In this document: positions 52,788 through 61,591 of the stretch, one piece after another | Layout: every line of letters starts with the position of its first letter | Numbering within the stretch: position 1 is the first letter of the stretch | Source: Alcaligenaceae bacterium SAGV5 | GTDB taxonomy: Bacteria > Pseudomonadota > Gammaproteobacteria > Burkholderiales > Burkholderiaceae_B | Length of the DNA stretch: 64,000 nt | Reading direction: 5' to 3' | Assembly: GCA_009360345.1 (NCBI GenBank) | Contig: SPDP01000001.1 | Location: forward strand, 1,054,001-1,118,000 | Position numbers and translations under genes: made by a program | The notes under the pieces: generated by a model | Seen by the model: the letters and a program-made list of their open reading frames with translations, nothing else | Told to the model about the DNA's origin: nothing | Database searches by the model: none

Positions 52788-54392
52788 ATGGCCATCCTGT
52801 CTTCCCGTACACGCACCGACGGCAAGGAGTTCGCCGCCAACGCCGCGGCCTACGCCGAATTGCGCGTGCCGCTGGATGCCGCGCGCCAGCGTGCCGTCGA
52901 GGGGGGCGGCGAACGCGCGCGCCAGACGCATCTGGCGCGCGGCAAGCTGCTGCCGCGCGAACGGATCAATACCTTGCTGGATCCCGCAACGCCGTTCCTG
53001 GAGATCGGGCAACTGGCGGCCGACGGCTTGTACGACGGCCAGTCGCCAGGCGCGGGCATGATCACCGGCATCGGAATGGTGGCCGGCCGCGCCTGCGTGG
53101 TCATGGCCAACGATGCCACGGTCAAGGGCGGCACCTACTATCCGCTCACCATCAAGAAGCAGTTGCGCGCGCAGGCGGTGGCCCGCGAGAACGGCCTGCC
53201 GTGCGTCTACCTGGTGGATTCGGGCGGCGCCTACCTGCCGCTGCAGGGGGACATCTTTCCCGACGAGCACCACTTCGGCAAGATCTTCCGCAACATCGCC
53301 GAGATGTCCGCCCTGGGCCTGAAGCAGGTCGCGGCCGTGCTGGGCGCATGCACGGCGGGCGGCGCCTACATCCCGGCGATGTGCGACGAAACCGTCATCG
53401 TCGACCAGGCCGGCACCATCTACCTGGGCGGGCCGCAACTGGTGCAGGCGGCCACCGGCGAACTGGTCGATGCGCAGGCGCTGGGCGGGGCCGACATCCA
53501 TACGCGCCTGTCCGGCGTCGCCGATCATTTCGCGCACGACGAACTGCACGCGCTGGCGCTGGTCCGGGACATCGTGGCGCGTGGCAAGGCTGGCGCCTTG
53601 CCGGCGCCACCGCGTGTTCCGGTTGCGCCGCGCCACGATCCGGCCGAACTGCCGGGGCTGATTCCCGCCAACCCCAAGCAGGCCATCCCGATCCGGGACG
53701 TGCTTGCGCGGCTGCTGGACGGCAGCGAGTTCGTGGCCTACCGGGAACGCTACGGCGCCAGCCTGATCTGCGGCACGGGCGCGATAGGCGGGTATCCGGT
53801 CGGCATCCTGGCCAACGACGGGGTGCTGTTCGGCCAGAGCGCGCAGAAGGCCACCAACTTCATCGAGCTGTGCTGCCAGGAGAACATCCCGCTGGTATTC
53901 CTGCACAACATCAGCGGCTTCATGGTCGGCGTGCAGTACGAGCAGGGCGGGATCGCCAAGGACGGCGCCAAGATGGTCAACGCGGTGTCCACGGCGCGCG
54001 TGCCCAAGTTCAGCGTGGTCATAGGCGGCAGCTATGGCGCCGGCGCCTATGCGATGTGCGGGCGCGCCTTCGGGCCGCGCCTGATGGCGATGTGGCCGAA
54101 TGCCAGGACGTCGGTGATGGGGGGCGAGCAGGCGGCCACGGTGCTGGCCCTGGTGCGCGCCGAGCAACTGGCGCGCCAAGGCAAGGCGTTTTCCGCCGAC
54201 GAGGCCGAGGCCTTCAAGGCCCCGGTGCGCGCCGTCTACGATGCCGAGAGCACGGCCCTGCATGCGGCATCGCGCTTGTGGGTGGACAGTGTGATCGAGC
54301 CCGCCGATACGCGCGCGTGGCTGACGCTGGGCCTGGCGCTGGCGGCGGGCAGCCCCGGGGAATCGACACGCTTCGGCATTTTCAGGATGTAG
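52788..54392 (+). CDS. Acyl-CoA carboxylase, carboxyltransferase (beta) subunit
   Basis: 534 residues, the size of methylcrotonyl- or geranyl-CoA carboxylase beta chains. Clear features: R-Q-T-H-L-A-R-G-K-L-L-P-R-E-R-I, V-D-S-G-G-A-Y-L-P-L-Q near residue 140, T-A-G-G-A-Y-I-P-A-M, and N-I-S-G-F-M-V-G in the second half. It transfers CO2 from biotin on the alpha subunit to an acyl-CoA. The adjacent AtuA-like genes point to a branched, terpenoid-like substrate rather than leucine catabolism, but the sequence alone cannot decide. Confidence 0.92.
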   Translation: MAILSSRTRTDGKEFAANAAAYAELRVPLDAARQRAVEGGGERARQTHLARGKLLPRERINTLLDPATPFLEIGQLAADGLYDGQSPGAGMITGIGMVAGRACVVMANDATVKGGTYYPLTIKKQLRAQAVARENGLPCVYLVDSGGAYLPLQGDIFPDEHHFGKIFRNIAEMSALGLKQVAAVLGACTAGGAYIPAMCDETVIVDQAGTIYLGGPQLVQAATGELVDAQALGGADIHTRLSGVADHFAHDELHALALVRDIVARGKAGALPAPPRVPVAPRHDPAELPGLIPANPKQAIPIRDVLARLLDGSEFVAYRERYGASLICGTGAIGGYPVGILANDGVLFGQSAQKATNFIELCCQENIPLVFLHNISGFMVGVQYEQGGIAKDGAKMVNAVSTARVPKFSVVIGGSYGAGAYAMCGRAFGPRLMAMWPNARTSVMGGEQAATVLALVRAEQLARQGKAFSADEAEAFKAPVRAVYDAESTALHAASRLWVDSVIEPADTRAWLTLGLALAAGSPGESTRFGIFRM

Positions 54393-54395
54393 GAC

Positions 54396-56354
54396 ATGTG
54401 GAAGAGAATCCTGATCGCGAACCGGGGCGAGATCGCCCGGCGCATCGCGCGCACGTGCCGCCGCCTGGGCATCGAGTATGTGGCGGTCCATTCCGGGGCG
54501 GACGCCGCCGCGGCCCATCTGGGCGGTGCGGTGGAAACGGTTTGCCTGGGGCCGGGGCCGGCCGGAGACAGCTACCTGCGCATCGACAAACTGGTCGAAG
54601 CGGCCTTGCGTACGAACTGTGAAGCCGTGCATCCCGGTTACGGCTTCCTGTCCGAGAACAGCGGATTCGCCACCGCCGTCGAGCGGGCGGGGCTGGTGTT
54701 CATCGGGCCCGCGCCCGAGACCATTGCCATGCTGGGAGACAAGGCGCGGGCCAAGGCGCTGATGCGCGCCGCGGGCGTCCCCGTGGTGCCGGGCACCGAC
54801 GAGGCCAGCGACGACCCCGGGCAGATCGAGGCGCAGGTGCGCGCCATCGACCTGCCGGTCTTGCTCAAGCCGTCGGCCGGTGGCGGTGGCAAGGGCATGC
54901 AGGTCATCACGCGCCATGAAGGACTGGCGGGCGCGATCGAGTCCGCGATCCGGGTGGCGCGCAGCAGCTTCGGCGACGGCCGCATGATCGTCGAGCGCTA
55001 CATCGATCAGCCGCGCCACATCGAGGTGCAGATATTCGGCGACGGCCGGGGCGGGGCGGTACACCTTTTCGAGCGCGAATGCTCGCTCCAGCGCCGCCAT
55101 CAGAAAGTGGTGGAAGAGGCGCCCGCGCCGGACCTGCCGGCCGAGGCGCGCCAGCGCCTGCTGGAGGCGGCGCTGCAAGGCGCGCGCAGCCTGAACTACC
55201 GCAATGCCGGGACCTTCGAGTTCATCGTCGGCCGCGATCTCCAGTGCTACTTCCTGGAGGTGAATACGCGCCTGCAGGTCGAGCATCCGGTCACAGAGGC
55301 CGTCACGGGCCTGGATCTCGTGGAATGGCAATTGCGGGTGGCGGCGGGCGAACCCTTGCCGCTGGCGCAGTCCGCCATCGCATGCCTTGGCCATGCCATC
55401 GAGGCGCGTGTCTACGCCGAGGATCCGGCGCAGGACTTCCGGCCGTCGCCGGGCACGGTGGCCCGCGCGCGATGGCCCGCCGGCCTGCGGGTGGACACGG
55501 CGCTGGACGCCTCGGGTGAGGTGCCGCCTTTCTATGACCCCATGGTGGCCAAGATCATCGCCCATGCCGGCGATCGCCAGGCCGCGCTGGATGCGCTCAG
55601 GGCCGGGCTGGACGACACCGTATTGCTGGGCGTGGCCGCCAACGTGGGGTATCTGTCGCGCGTGCTGGACGATCCGGCGGTCAGGTCCGGGCATGTCCAT
55701 ACGCGCTACCTGGACGAGCGCAAGGACCTGCTGGCGCCGCGCAGCCGCGAAGCGGCCGTGGCGGTGGGAGCCGCGCTGCACTTTCCCGTCATCGCTGAGC
55801 AGGGTTCGCCGTGGACGCGGGGAGCCGGGCAGGGCGCGATGGACCGGCATTGCCTCGATGCCGGCGCATCATTGGGACGCGTGCATTTCGAGCTGGACCA
55901 GGAGCCGGTCGCGGCGGGTTTCGCGGCGGCCGACGGCCAGGGTGTGGACGTGGCGGCGGCCGGCAAGGTGTCGCGCGTCGTGCGCGACGCGTCGGGGCTG
56001 CGAGGACGGGCCGATGGACGCGGCTGGGAAGCTTGTCCGTCCGAATCCGGCTGGCATGTGCAGGTGGGCGGCGATCACTACACCGTGCACCCGCGCAGGA
56101 TCCGCGAGCTTGACGGCGCCGATGCGGACCGGTTGGCCACGGCACCGATGTCGGGCGTCGTCGCGGCGCTTTCGGTGCGTCCGGGCGACCGGGTCCAGCC
56201 CGGCGACACGCTGGCCATCATCGAGGCGATGAAGATGGAGCATGCCATTACCGCCCATCAGGCCGGCACCGTGCGGGCCTTGCGCCATGCGCGTGGAGAG
56301 AGCGTTCGCGAGGGCGATCTCATCGTCGAGGTCGACTACGACGCCGCGCCATGA
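54396..56354 (+). CDS. Acyl-CoA carboxylase, biotin carboxylase/biotin carrier (alpha) subunit
   Basis: 652 residues. The biotin carboxylase part (about 1-445) has I-L-I-A-N-R-G-E-I-A-R-R at the start, the ATP-grasp loop K-P-S-A-G-G-G-G-K-G-M and E-V-N-T-R-L-Q-V-E-H. A middle domain joins it to the C-terminal biotinyl domain with A-M-K-M-E-H, biotin on Lys613. It starts 3 bases after the beta-subunit gene, and its stop overlaps the next CaiB gene (ATGA). Confidence 0.94.
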   Translation: MWKRILIANRGEIARRIARTCRRLGIEYVAVHSGADAAAAHLGGAVETVCLGPGPAGDSYLRIDKLVEAALRTNCEAVHPGYGFLSENSGFATAVERAGLVFIGPAPETIAMLGDKARAKALMRAAGVPVVPGTDEASDDPGQIEAQVRAIDLPVLLKPSAGGGGKGMQVITRHEGLAGAIESAIRVARSSFGDGRMIVERYIDQPRHIEVQIFGDGRGGAVHLFERECSLQRRHQKVVEEAPAPDLPAEARQRLLEAALQGARSLNYRNAGTFEFIVGRDLQCYFLEVNTRLQVEHPVTEAVTGLDLVEWQLRVAAGEPLPLAQSAIACLGHAIEARVYAEDPAQDFRPSPGTVARARWPAGLRVDTALDASGEVPPFYDPMVAKIIAHAGDRQAALDALRAGLDDTVLLGVAANVGYLSRVLDDPAVRSGHVHTRYLDERKDLLAPRSREAAVAVGAALHFPVIAEQGSPWTRGAGQGAMDRHCLDAGASLGRVHFELDQEPVAAGFAAADGQGVDVAAAGKVSRVVRDASGLRGRADGRGWEACPSESGWHVQVGGDHYTVHPRRIRELDGADADRLATAPMSGVVAALSVRPGDRVQPGDTLAIIEAMKMEHAITAHQAGTVRALRHARGESVREGDLIVEVDYDAAP

Positions 56355-57619
56355 CCTTCCATTCCGAGCCGGCGAGCGCCGGCCGCACCGAGACCACCAT
56401 GAACAAGCCGCTGAGCCACCTTCGCGTCGTGGACCTTTCCCGCATCCTGGCCGGCCCCTGGGCCACGCAGAACCTGGCCGACCTGGGGGCGGAGGTCATC
56501 AAGATAGAAAAGCCGGGCGTCGGCGACGACACCCGGCAGATGGGGCCGCCGTTCCTGGCCGACGAGCGCACGGGGGAAGACGGCGACGCCGCCTATTTCA
56601 TGAGTTGCAACCGCGGCAAGAAATCGGTGGCCGTCGATTTCTCCGATGCGCGCGGTCAGCGCATCGTCCGGGACCTGGCGCGGGGCGCCGACGTGTTCGT
56701 GGAGAACTACAAGGTCGGCGGGCTGAAGAAATACGGACTCGATTACGACTCGCTGCGCGAGATCAATCCGCAACTGGTCTATTGCTCGGTGACCGGCTTC
56801 GGCCAGACCGGTCCCTACAAGGATCGCGCGGGCTACGACTACCTGATCCAGGGCATGGGCGGCCTGATGAGCGTGACGGGCGAGCGCGACGACCTGCCCG
56901 GCGGCGGGCCGCAGCGGGCGGGGGTGGCGGTGGCCGACCTGCTGGCCGGCATGTACGCCACCACCGCCATCCTGGCCGCCTTGCAGCACCGGGACCGGGG
57001 CCACGGCGGCCAGCACATCGACATCAGCCTGCTGGACTGCATGGTCGGCTCGCTGGTGAACCAGTCGATGAACTACCTGGTCAGCGGCCAGGTGCCGCAG
57101 CGCATGGGCAGCGGCCATCCCAACATCGCGCCGTATGCCGTCTATCCGGCGGCGGACGGTCATCTGGTCCTTGCCGTCGGAAACGACACCCAGTTCCGTC
57201 GCCTGTGCGAGGCGGTGGGCCACGCCGAGGTCGGCACCGATCCGCGTTTCGCGACCATTGCCGCCCGGGTGCGCAACCGGACCGAGATGGACGCCTGGCT
57301 GGTACCGGTCACGCGTTCGCGCAGCCTGGCCGATTGGACCTCGCTGCTCGAACGCGCCCAGGTGCCGGGCGGCCCCATCAACCGCATGGACCAGGTCTTT
57401 GCCGACGAACACGTCGTCGCGCGGGGCATGCGCGCCGAGCTGTGGCATCCGCGCTATGGCCGGGTGCCGACGGTGCGCAATCCCATGCGCTTCTCGGCCA
57501 CGCCGCTGGAGCCGGGAAGCGCGCCGCCGCTGCTGGGCGAGCACACCGACGAGGTCCTGCGGTCGGTGGGCGTGACCCCCGGACAATTGGCGGCGCTGCG
57601 CGAAGCCGGCGTGCTTTGA
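56351..57619 (+). CDS. CaiB/BaiF family CoA-transferase (422 aa)
   Basis: Class III CoA-transferase. After a 16-residue extension the family start L-R-V-V-D-L-S-R-I-L-A-G-P appears, followed by A-E-V-I-K-I-E-K-P, S-C-N-R-G-K-K-S-V-A-V-D-F and V-F-V-E-N-Y-K-V-G-G; the probable catalytic Asp is in V-A-V-A-D-L-L-A-G-M. The ATG overlaps the alpha-subunit stop (ATGA); a Met 16 codons further in (56399) would give the standard family start. It likely provides the CoA ester for the carboxylase. Confidence 0.9.
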   Translation: MTFHSEPASAGRTETTMNKPLSHLRVVDLSRILAGPWATQNLADLGAEVIKIEKPGVGDDTRQMGPPFLADERTGEDGDAAYFMSCNRGKKSVAVDFSDARGQRIVRDLARGADVFVENYKVGGLKKYGLDYDSLREINPQLVYCSVTGFGQTGPYKDRAGYDYLIQGMGGLMSVTGERDDLPGGGPQRAGVAVADLLAGMYATTAILAALQHRDRGHGGQHIDISLLDCMVGSLVNQSMNYLVSGQVPQRMGSGHPNIAPYAVYPAADGHLVLAVGNDTQFRRLCEAVGHAEVGTDPRFATIAARVRNRTEMDAWLVPVTRSRSLADWTSLLERAQVPGGPINRMDQVFADEHVVARGMRAELWHPRYGRVPTVRNPMRFSATPLEPGSAPPLLGEHTDEVLRSVGVTPGQLAALREAGVL

Positions 57620-57655
57620 ACAGAAAAACAGTCAGCGAACCAGGAGGAGAAAGGC

Positions 57656-58171
57656 ATGCGTAGAGCAATCACGACCGACGCCAACGGGCTGGAGGTCCTG
57701 GGAATGGGGTTCTATTGGGACGATGTCGAGATCGGTTATCGCTTCCGCACCCTGGGGCGGACCATCACCGAGGCGGACATCACCTTGTTCATCGGGACGG
57801 TGGGCATGGTGGAGGAAATGTTCACCAACCTGGACTACATCGCCTCGCAGTCCATCATCGGGTCGCGCCCGGCGCCAGGTTCGCTGGTCTTCTGCATGGC
57901 CGAGGGCCTGCTGATGCAGAGCACCATGCAGCGCACGGGCATGGCGTTCATGGAGGCGGACATCAAGGTGCACAAGCCCACCAATGCCGGCGACACCATC
58001 CACGTCGAATGCGAAGTGGTCGAGGCCAGGGCAACGAGCAAGGCCGACCGGGGCCTGGTGCGCACCGCCAACCGCGTGGTCAACCAGCGCGGAGAGACCG
58101 TGCTGACCTACTCGCCGCTGCGCATGGTAAAGACCCGTCCGAACGATTCCACCCCCGCAGGAGACAAATGA
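57656..58171 (+). CDS. MaoC-like (R)-hydratase / FAS1-type dehydratase domain protein
   Basis: 171 residues of a hot-dog fold hydratase: G-F-Y-W-D-D-V-E-I-G-Y-R-F near the start, T-I-T-E-A-D-I-T-L-F, and P-G-S-L-V-F-C-M-A-E-G-L. The catalytic H of the usual D-x4-H pattern is not obvious, so activity is uncertain. It follows an AGGAGGAGAAAGG ribosome binding site and overlaps the Bug gene downstream. Confidence 0.83.
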   Translation: MRRAITTDANGLEVLGMGFYWDDVEIGYRFRTLGRTITEADITLFIGTVGMVEEMFTNLDYIASQSIIGSRPAPGSLVFCMAEGLLMQSTMQRTGMAFMEADIKVHKPTNAGDTIHVECEVVEARATSKADRGLVRTANRVVNQRGETVLTYSPLRMVKTRPNDSTPAGDK

Positions 58172-59133
58172 TGAAACCCTTGCTATCGATGGGCCTGTGC
58201 ACCCTGGCCCTTGCCGTACAGGGGCTGCCGGCGGCCCGCGCCGCCTATCCCGAGAAGCCGGTCACGATCGTCGTGCCGTTCGCCGCGGGCAGCCCGACCG
58301 ATGCCGTGGCGCGCGTCGTCGCGGAAGCGCTGGGCAAGCGCCTGGGCCAGTCCATGGTGGTCCAGAACCGGCCGGGTGCCACGGGCATGATAGGCAGCGA
58401 GTACGTCGCGCGCGCGCAGCCGGACGGCTACACCCTGTTGTTCGGCACGAACACGACCCAGGTAGCGAACCAGTATTTCTTCAAGAAGGTGTCCTACGAC
58501 GGCCTGAAGGACTTCGCGCCGGTGGCCATCGTGGGCGGCGTGCCGCATGCGCTGGTGGTCAATCCCTCGGTGCCGGTCAACTCGGTGGCCGAGCTGATCG
58601 CATATGCCAAGGAGCACCCCGGCAAGCTGTCCTTTCCTTACGCCAACAGCACCACGCGCATCACCGGCAGCACCTTCCGCGTGATGACGAAGACCGAGAT
58701 CAACGCCATTCCGTACAAGGCCTACGGCCAGGCCATCGCCGAACTGCTGGGCGGCCAGACGCAGATGATGTTCATCGATTTCTCGACCGGTCTTGCCTAC
58801 ATGACCACGGGCAAGCTCAAGGCGCTGGCCATCACGCCGGACCGCTCGGCCAAGCTGCCCGGGGTGCCCGCCATGAAGGAGGTGCTGCCGGGTTTCGAGA
58901 TCGGCAACTGGAACGGCCTGTTCGCGCCCACGGGAACCTCGCCCGAGATCATCGACCGGCTCAATCGCGAGGTCCGCGCCGTGCTCGAACAACCCGAGCT
59001 GCGCAAGCAGGTGGACGGCGTGGGCTACGAACTGTTGCCCCCGATGGCACCGGCCGAATTCGGCAAGTACATCGCCGAGGAAAGCCGGCACTACGCCAGG
59101 CTTACCAACGCCGCCGACATCAAGCCCGAGTGA
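58168..59133 (+). CDS. Bug-family periplasmic solute-binding protein
   Basis: 321 residues with a Sec signal (about 1-25, cleaved near A-R-A) and the Bug mature start Y-P-E-K-P-V-T-I-V-V-P-F-A-A-G, then N-R-P-G-A-T-G-M-I-G-S. As with the other Bug gene, no membrane transporter genes are nearby. Its overlap with the MaoC-like gene shows it belongs to the carboxylase operon, so it should bind the substrate acid of that pathway. ATG 58168 is followed at once by a second ATG. Confidence 0.92.
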   Translation: MMKPLLSMGLCTLALAVQGLPAARAAYPEKPVTIVVPFAAGSPTDAVARVVAEALGKRLGQSMVVQNRPGATGMIGSEYVARAQPDGYTLLFGTNTTQVANQYFFKKVSYDGLKDFAPVAIVGGVPHALVVNPSVPVNSVAELIAYAKEHPGKLSFPYANSTTRITGSTFRVMTKTEINAIPYKAYGQAIAELLGGQTQMMFIDFSTGLAYMTTGKLKALAITPDRSAKLPGVPAMKEVLPGFEIGNWNGLFAPTGTSPEIIDRLNREVRAVLEQPELRKQVDGVGYELLPPMAPAEFGKYIAEESRHYARLTNAADIKPE

Positions 59134-59188
59134 GCGGCAAGCGTGGCGCAATCCCTCGAGCCGTTTTCCCGTATCCAGGAGGCCTGAC

Positions 59189-59980
59189 ATGACGACACCC
59201 ACCGAAGCCCCCGTGCAGTACGCGCTGGCATCCGGCATCGCCACGATCCGCATCAACCGGCCGGACCAGCGCAACGCGCTGTCGATCGCGGTCTGCGAAC
59301 GGCTGCTGGATCTCTGGGACGAGGTCGACCGCGACGAGGCCGTGCGCGCGGTCGTGCTGACCTCGGCCGATTGCGGGACGTTCTCGGCCGGCATGGACCT
59401 GAAGGAAGCCGCAAGGGTACGCGCGGAATCGGGCAAGGACATGCTGGAGTTGCTGCGTGATCCGTTCCACCAGCGGATGCGGCGGGTGTCCAAGCCCATC
59501 ATCGCCGCGATGACCGGCCACTTCACCGCGGGCGGCATGGTCCTGGCGGCCAACAGCGACATCCGGGTCGGCCTGCGGGGAACGCGCGGGGGTATCTCCG
59601 AGGCCAAGGTGGGGCGGGGTTCGCCGTGGGGGGTGCCGATGCTGTGGATGCTGCCGCAGCCCTTCCTGCTGGAGATGATGATGACGGGAGACATGCATCC
59701 CATCGAACGTTTCCATCAACTGGGGTTCGTCAACTACGTGGAGGCGACGCCCGCCGCGGTGCGCGAGCGGGCACAGGCGGTCGCCCGTACGATCGCCGAC
59801 AACGCGCCGTTGACCGTATGGGCGGCCAAGAAGAGCGTGGGGGCGGCGATGGACCTGGGGTGCGATCGCGGCTTCGAGGCGGCCTGCAAGTTCCACGAGC
59901 GCGTCTATGCCAGCGCGGATGCCGTCGAGGGCCCGCGCGCTTTCGCCGAAAAGCGCCCGCCGCGCTGGATCGGAGCCTAG
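59189..59980 (+). CDS. Enoyl-CoA hydratase/isomerase (crotonase) 1
   Basis: 263 residues. Crotonase pattern I-A-T-I-R-I-N-R-P-D-Q-R-N-A-L, oxyanion-hole segment F-S-A-G-M-D-L-K and the second segment G-H-F-T-A-G-G-M-V-L. The two Glu residues of true hydratases are not clear, so hydrolase or isomerase activity is possible. Preceded by CAGGAGGCC. In the Atu and Liu pathways a crotonase hydrates the carboxylated enoyl-CoA; this or the next gene could do so. Confidence 0.88.
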   Translation: MTTPTEAPVQYALASGIATIRINRPDQRNALSIAVCERLLDLWDEVDRDEAVRAVVLTSADCGTFSAGMDLKEAARVRAESGKDMLELLRDPFHQRMRRVSKPIIAAMTGHFTAGGMVLAANSDIRVGLRGTRGGISEAKVGRGSPWGVPMLWMLPQPFLLEMMMTGDMHPIERFHQLGFVNYVEATPAAVRERAQAVARTIADNAPLTVWAAKKSVGAAMDLGCDRGFEAACKFHERVYASADAVEGPRAFAEKRPPRWIGA

Positions 59981-59982
59981 CC

Positions 59983-60795
59983 ATGACCGCGGGCCAGGGG
60001 TTCGTCCAGCGCGAGGACCAGGACGGCGTCGTCACCCTGACGCTCAGCCATCCCGACACGCTGAACCGTTTTTCCAGCACCGGGCAATTCCTGGAGCTGG
60101 CCGGCCACATCCGCCGCGCCAATGCGGATCCCGCCGCGCGCGTGCTGGTCATCACCGGCCAGGGCAGGGCGTTCTGCGCGGGCGGCGACCTGAGGCAGAT
60201 GGCGCGGCGCGACATGTTCTCGGCCGGTTCCGTGGCCCAGGTGCAGGCGCGCTACCGTGACACGGTGCATCAGGTGCCGCTGGCCCTGAGCGAGACGGAG
60301 ATCCCCGTCATCGCCGCGGTCAACGGGCCGGCCTATGGCGCGGGGTGCGATCTTGCCTGCTTCTGCGACATACGCGTCGCGGCGCGCAGCGCGCGTTTCT
60401 CGGTCAGCTTCGCGCGGCTGGGTATCGTCGCGGGAGACGGCGGGGCGTGGATGCTTCCCCGCCTGGTCGGCCGGTCCAAGGCCATGGAGCTGGCCTTCAC
60501 GGCCGACCCCATCGATGCCGACGAGGCCCTGCGCATCGGCCTGGTGTCGGATGTCGTGCCCGACGACGAACTGCGCGCACGGGCCGATGGCCTGGCCCGC
60601 CGCATCGCCCGGCATCCCGCGCAGGCCATGCGCATGCACAAGCGCCTGTTGCGCGATGCGGAGCAACATACCCTGGCGACCCACCTGGACGTCGTGGCCG
60701 CGTTCCAGGCCATCGCCCACGCTTCGGAGGAACATCTCCAGGCGGTGCGCGACGCGCTGGGTTCGCTGGACGAGGGACGCCGGGCAGGACCCTAG
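59983..60795 (+). CDS. Enoyl-CoA hydratase/isomerase (crotonase) 2
   Basis: 270 residues, 2 bases behind crotonase 1. V-V-T-L-T-L-S-H-P-D-T-L-N, F-C-A-G-G-D-L-R-Q-M, and N-G-P-A-Y-G-A-G-C-D-L-A define the fold; R-L-G-I-V-A-G-D-G-G-A-W-M-L-P-R holds the second catalytic region. Sequence differs strongly from its neighbour, so the two probably carry out different steps. Convergent with the IclR gene, sharing 4 bases. Confidence 0.9.
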   Translation: MTAGQGFVQREDQDGVVTLTLSHPDTLNRFSSTGQFLELAGHIRRANADPAARVLVITGQGRAFCAGGDLRQMARRDMFSAGSVAQVQARYRDTVHQVPLALSETEIPVIAAVNGPAYGAGCDLACFCDIRVAARSARFSVSFARLGIVAGDGGAWMLPRLVGRSKAMELAFTADPIDADEALRIGLVSDVVPDDELRARADGLARRIARHPAQAMRMHKRLLRDAEQHTLATHLDVVAAFQAIAHASEEHLQAVRDALGSLDEGRRAGP

Positions 60796-61589
60796 CGGCC
60801 GGCGTCTTTCTCGAGGGCGATGCGCTGGGCCACGGCGAAGAGTTCGGGCGCCACCTGCTGGCGCAGGTCTTTTTCCGTCAGGCTGGCGCCCACGGCCATG
60901 GCCGCCAGGGCGAACTCCACGCTGGCACCGGCGTGCACCGGCGTGGCGATGGAGGCGGTCTGGTTGGCGACCGGCGAGGCCAGATAGCACCAGCCGTTCC
61001 TGTCCAGTTCCTGGAAGGCCGCGTGGGTGTCGGCGATCTGCCGCCGCATGCCCGCGCCGGCCTCGTCCTCGATCTGGGCCAGCAGGACGCGGCGCTGTTC
61101 CTCGGGTTGCCCCCACAGGTAGGCGCGCCCGGACGCGGACGCGACCATGGAGAAGCGCGAACCGGTGGTCAGCCCCAGGCGGACCTTGCCCGAGGGAACG
61201 CAGTGCTCGACCACCAGCATGTGCAGCCGGTCGCGCGTGGTCAGCGTCACGTGGACGCCATGGCGCTGGGACAGTTCGAGCATCAGCGGCCGTGCCGCCT
61301 GGGCGGTGGGCAGGCGGCGCTTGACCGCGCGTCCCAGCGCCAGGCAGGCGACATGCGGTTGGTAGACGTCGTTGCCCAGCGATTGCAGGAAATGGTGGTT
61401 CAGCAGGGTCTGGACGAGCTTGTCGGTGGTCGCTCGGGTCAGGCCGAGCCTGTTCGAGATGTCGTCCAGCGACAGGCGGCGGTGGCGCACGTCGAACAGC
61501 CGGAGGATCTCCAGGCCCCGGCGCAGCGAGTCGACCTGGATGTCGGTGGCCTGGGACGGCTCGGTAGCCGGTTGGCGGGTCCTGACCAT
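60792..61589 (-). CDS. IclR-family regulator 1
   Basis: 265 residues. Winged helix at the N-terminus (R-G-L-E-I-L-R-L-F-D, then L-S-L-D-D-I-S-N-R-L-G-L-T-R-A-T-T) and the IclR ligand-binding domain. It lies 2 bases behind a second IclR gene and converges with the carboxylase cluster, a likely target. The open frame extends to 61799, but that would overlap the upstream regulator. Confidence 0.9.
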   Translation of the reverse strand: MVRTRQPATEPSQATDIQVDSLRRGLEILRLFDVRHRRLSLDDISNRLGLTRATTDKLVQTLLNHHFLQSLGNDVYQPHVACLALGRAVKRRLPTAQAARPLMLELSQRHGVHVTLTTRDRLHMLVVEHCVPSGKVRLGLTTGSRFSMVASASGRAYLWGQPEEQRRVLLAQIEDEAGAGMRRQIADTHAAFQELDRNGWCYLASPVANQTASIATPVHAGASVEFALAAMAVGASLTEKDLRQQVAPELFAVAQRIALEKDAGR

Positions 61590-61591
61590 GC

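Noticed and set aside
52077..55850. 1257-aa minus-strand frame opposite the carboxylase genes
   Set aside because: Spans several real plus-strand genes whose motifs are intact; composition is that of a GC-rich antisense shadow.
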